From NCBI RefSeq assembly GCF_950295315.1, contig NW_026647187.1, positions 1-64,000 on the forward strand: DNA of 64,000 bases. Direction: 5' to 3'. Below the pieces are notes generated by a model. That model did no database searches, was not told the origin of the DNA, and worked only from the letters and a program-made list of their open reading frames with translations. Positions 62,270-64,000 of the stretch are shown here, one piece after another (position 1 is the stretch's first letter; the number at the start of each line of letters is the position of its first letter). Position numbers and translations under genes: made by a program. Source of the DNA: Erinaceus europaeus (Eukaryota; Chordata; Mammalia; Eulipotyphla; Erinaceidae).

Positions 62270-62525
62270 GCACACCCAGCCTTTTAAGGCCAGCTCTGAG
62301 CTCCCATTGTCGGGCTTACTTCAGAAGGCCTGCAGACAGGGAAACAGCCATGCTCTGACAGCCCAGAGGCCTAGGCCACACCCAGAACTCCTGCCAGCAA
62401 TATCATTGGCCAGTGTGTGAGGACACACCAGGAGTGTCAAGGCCACTAGTCAGTGATTGCTTAGCAACCTTGAGCACCGCCCACATGGCCCTGCAGCAAG
62501 CTCATTGGGCAGCCTCTGGAAGGCC
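62270..62525 (-). promoter_or_regulatory. Block E: CArG box plus two inverted CCAAT boxes
   Basis: CArG at 62280-62289; ATTGG at 62405-62409 and 62504-62508; the middle box is mutated (gattgcttagc). Confidence 0.45.
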
Positions 62526-62540
62526 CTCCCACCAGCCACT

Positions 62541-64000
62541 TCTGCTGGAAAGAGATGAGAATTCAAAAACCTACTAAACAGTGTTCATGAATGACAGGTT
62601 CAAAGTGGGATTGTAGAGATTGTAAGGCAGCAGCTCTCATGGCCACACACCACAGAGAGCCCCAGCCTTCACCATATGCTGTACTACCCGACCTGACAGT
62701 AATGTGTGTATGTGTGTCTATCTGTCTATCTATCTTTCTGTCTGTCTGTGTGTGCTCGGAGCTCATGTATAGTATTCTCAGAGCATGGGTGGGAAGGTAG
62801 CCAGCCTCACCTGCAACTTATGTACAGAGAACCTAGCTGGTCAGGGCAAGCCAGCTAGCCCAGATTCTGGCTAAGCAAGAATGCACATGCAAAGGGACTC
62901 TCATGTCTCCCTCTCCTGAGTTCCCGATTCAATCTCATGCCTCACTATCATCCAAACACTGCCTACAGTGTAAGCTAGGGCACCCCTCAGAATTCAGGGG
63001 CAGGAGACTGTCCAGTCACGTTTGGCTGCCTACTCAGCCTCCAGACTCTCAGTCGACTGCTCAGGGCAGCAGATTACAAGCCCAGATGAACCCATAAAGA
63101 TCTGTGTCTCAACATAGATGGGAACTGTGTTTGACCAGACAATAGTACATGAACCCGGCCCCTCACACCTACCCTTTGGTTCCGGCTAAGGCAATTGCTC
63201 CTGTGGCCTCACAATCCCTGATCATGGTGTCCTGGTGTCCACACATCACACTCAGAGAGATTCCCAGAAGTTGGCATGCATGAGTGTCCCATACAAAGTC
63301 GCTCTGCTTGCAGGAAGCACAAACTCCCCGGGCCCTTGCTATGGAGAGACAAAAGGAAGATGGATGCCTCCATTGGCTGAATTAGGAGCTTCCAGTGGAG
63401 ATCACAGAACCGCCCATCACCTGAGGGCCTGGCTGCTGTTAATAAAGGCAATTGGAAACACCTGTTACCACTTGGGGCCTGAGGACATACTCAGGAATCC
63501 CTCCAGGAGCTAGTAGGCTGGCAGACCTCCTGACCCCTGGATAGGTGTGCTCCTAGTTGGGATGGCCTTCAGGCCAGAGGTTTGAATATCCCCTAGATAC
63601 AAGAACGAACTTTAGGTTTCAAAAGGATTTGAAACCCCAGGAGGCACTTGGAAAAGACATTTCACAGCCATCAAAACACCATATTTTTGAATACTGGAAG
63701 CTTCCATTTTGCGTGGAAAATCTGGACACTGGTGTGGCCATCAATACCACAGATCCTTTACATTCGGCCCAATAGAGGGAAAGCACAATGTGTGTGCCAG
63801 GGTGGTAGAGTTTCACTTCGCTTGACCTGGGCTCTTATGGAATAAGGACAAGGATGTGGTGCAGGAAATTGAGGAGGCTGCATTTAGGCTCAGTGTCAGC
63901 CTCAGGTCCCTAGAGAATGGGAGTCAAGCAGAGAGGGCCTGGACAGCTGCAGCTGGAGTTGGACATATGCCTGTTACCTGCAGCAGGATCACTGTCTACT
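62541..64000 (+). repeat. Core module, running off the window (F-G-A-B)
   Basis: F, with a mixed TCTG/TCTA tract (about 62703-62755), G, A (AATAAA at 63441) and B are present. The window ends inside B. The array evidently continues. Confidence 0.86.

Larger units (their letters stand above)
59421..62540 (+). repeat. Core module, complete
   Basis: F (TG tract 59556-59597), G, A (AATAAA at 60314), B, S (61378-61474), C (61601-61678), D (about 62120-62160) and E (about 62280-62540) are in order. Confidence 0.87.

Noticed and set aside
63557..63775. LDTGVAI in one frame of block B, resembling a retropepsin active site
   Set aside because: No flap, no GRD-type C-terminal signature, and the frame closes soon after. 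A short chance match, unlike the genuine protease at 13384.

Overview
The window is non-coding, repeat-built mammalian DNA. Almost all of it is a degenerate tandem array (macrosatellite or ampliconic block) made from two kinds of module, interrupted by one old LINE-1 retrotransposon (about 25.5-37.0 kb) and one endogenous-retrovirus scrap (13.3-13.9 kb). I see no intact host protein gene, no tRNA or rRNA, no CRISPR and no SINE. From memory only, the L1 tail (a polypurine-rich 3' UTR running into a tail of the type taaataaaaaattttttaa) resembles L1s of hedgehogs and relatives (Eulipotyphla). Placental mammal is certain; hedgehog is a guess.

The GC-richer core module is about 3.1 kb when complete. 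On the + strand its blocks run in this order: F (lead block ending in TG/TCTG repeats), G (spacer), A (carries a conserved AATAAA), B (aagcttccgttttg block), S (a ~96-nt exon-like block with splice signals), C (compound TA/GA microsatellite), D (CA repeat), E (CArG box plus inverted CCAAT boxes), then F again. Five copies are complete (3.07-6.14, 7.72-10.83, 37.5-40.6, 48.1-51.2 and 59.4-62.5 kb); the others are truncated. The AT-rich module is about 0.75-1.3 kb, contains TATATG-type microsatellites, ends in an F-like block, and occurs singly or in short runs (four in a row at 54.1-58.2 kb). A third block, epsilon (21.3-22.5 kb), is present once directly and once inside the inverted segment.

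The L1 looks scrambled but can be explained in two steps. First, a near full-length L1 (5' UTR, ORF1, ORF2, 3' UTR, poly A) inserted by twin priming with a 5' inversion and a 14-bp target-site duplication. Later, a ~7.6-kb inversion (25471 to about 33050) flipped the L1 5' half, a piece of ORF2 and ~4.26 kb of adjoining array. Undoing that inversion joins ORF2, puts the two duplicated target sites in direct orientation, and returns the flipped array to the orientation of the rest. Both L1 ORFs are dead (stops and frameshifts).

The most provocative signals are regulatory-looking pieces kept in many copies. Block E keeps a perfect CArG box and two or three inverted CCAAT boxes in seven copies, arranged like a promoter firing on the - strand. 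Block S has acceptor and donor splice signals on the + strand in most copies. Block A has a splice-acceptor-like site and AATAAA in every copy. Together they suggest each unit could be, or descend from, a transcribed non-coding cassette. That is inference; RNA data would decide it.
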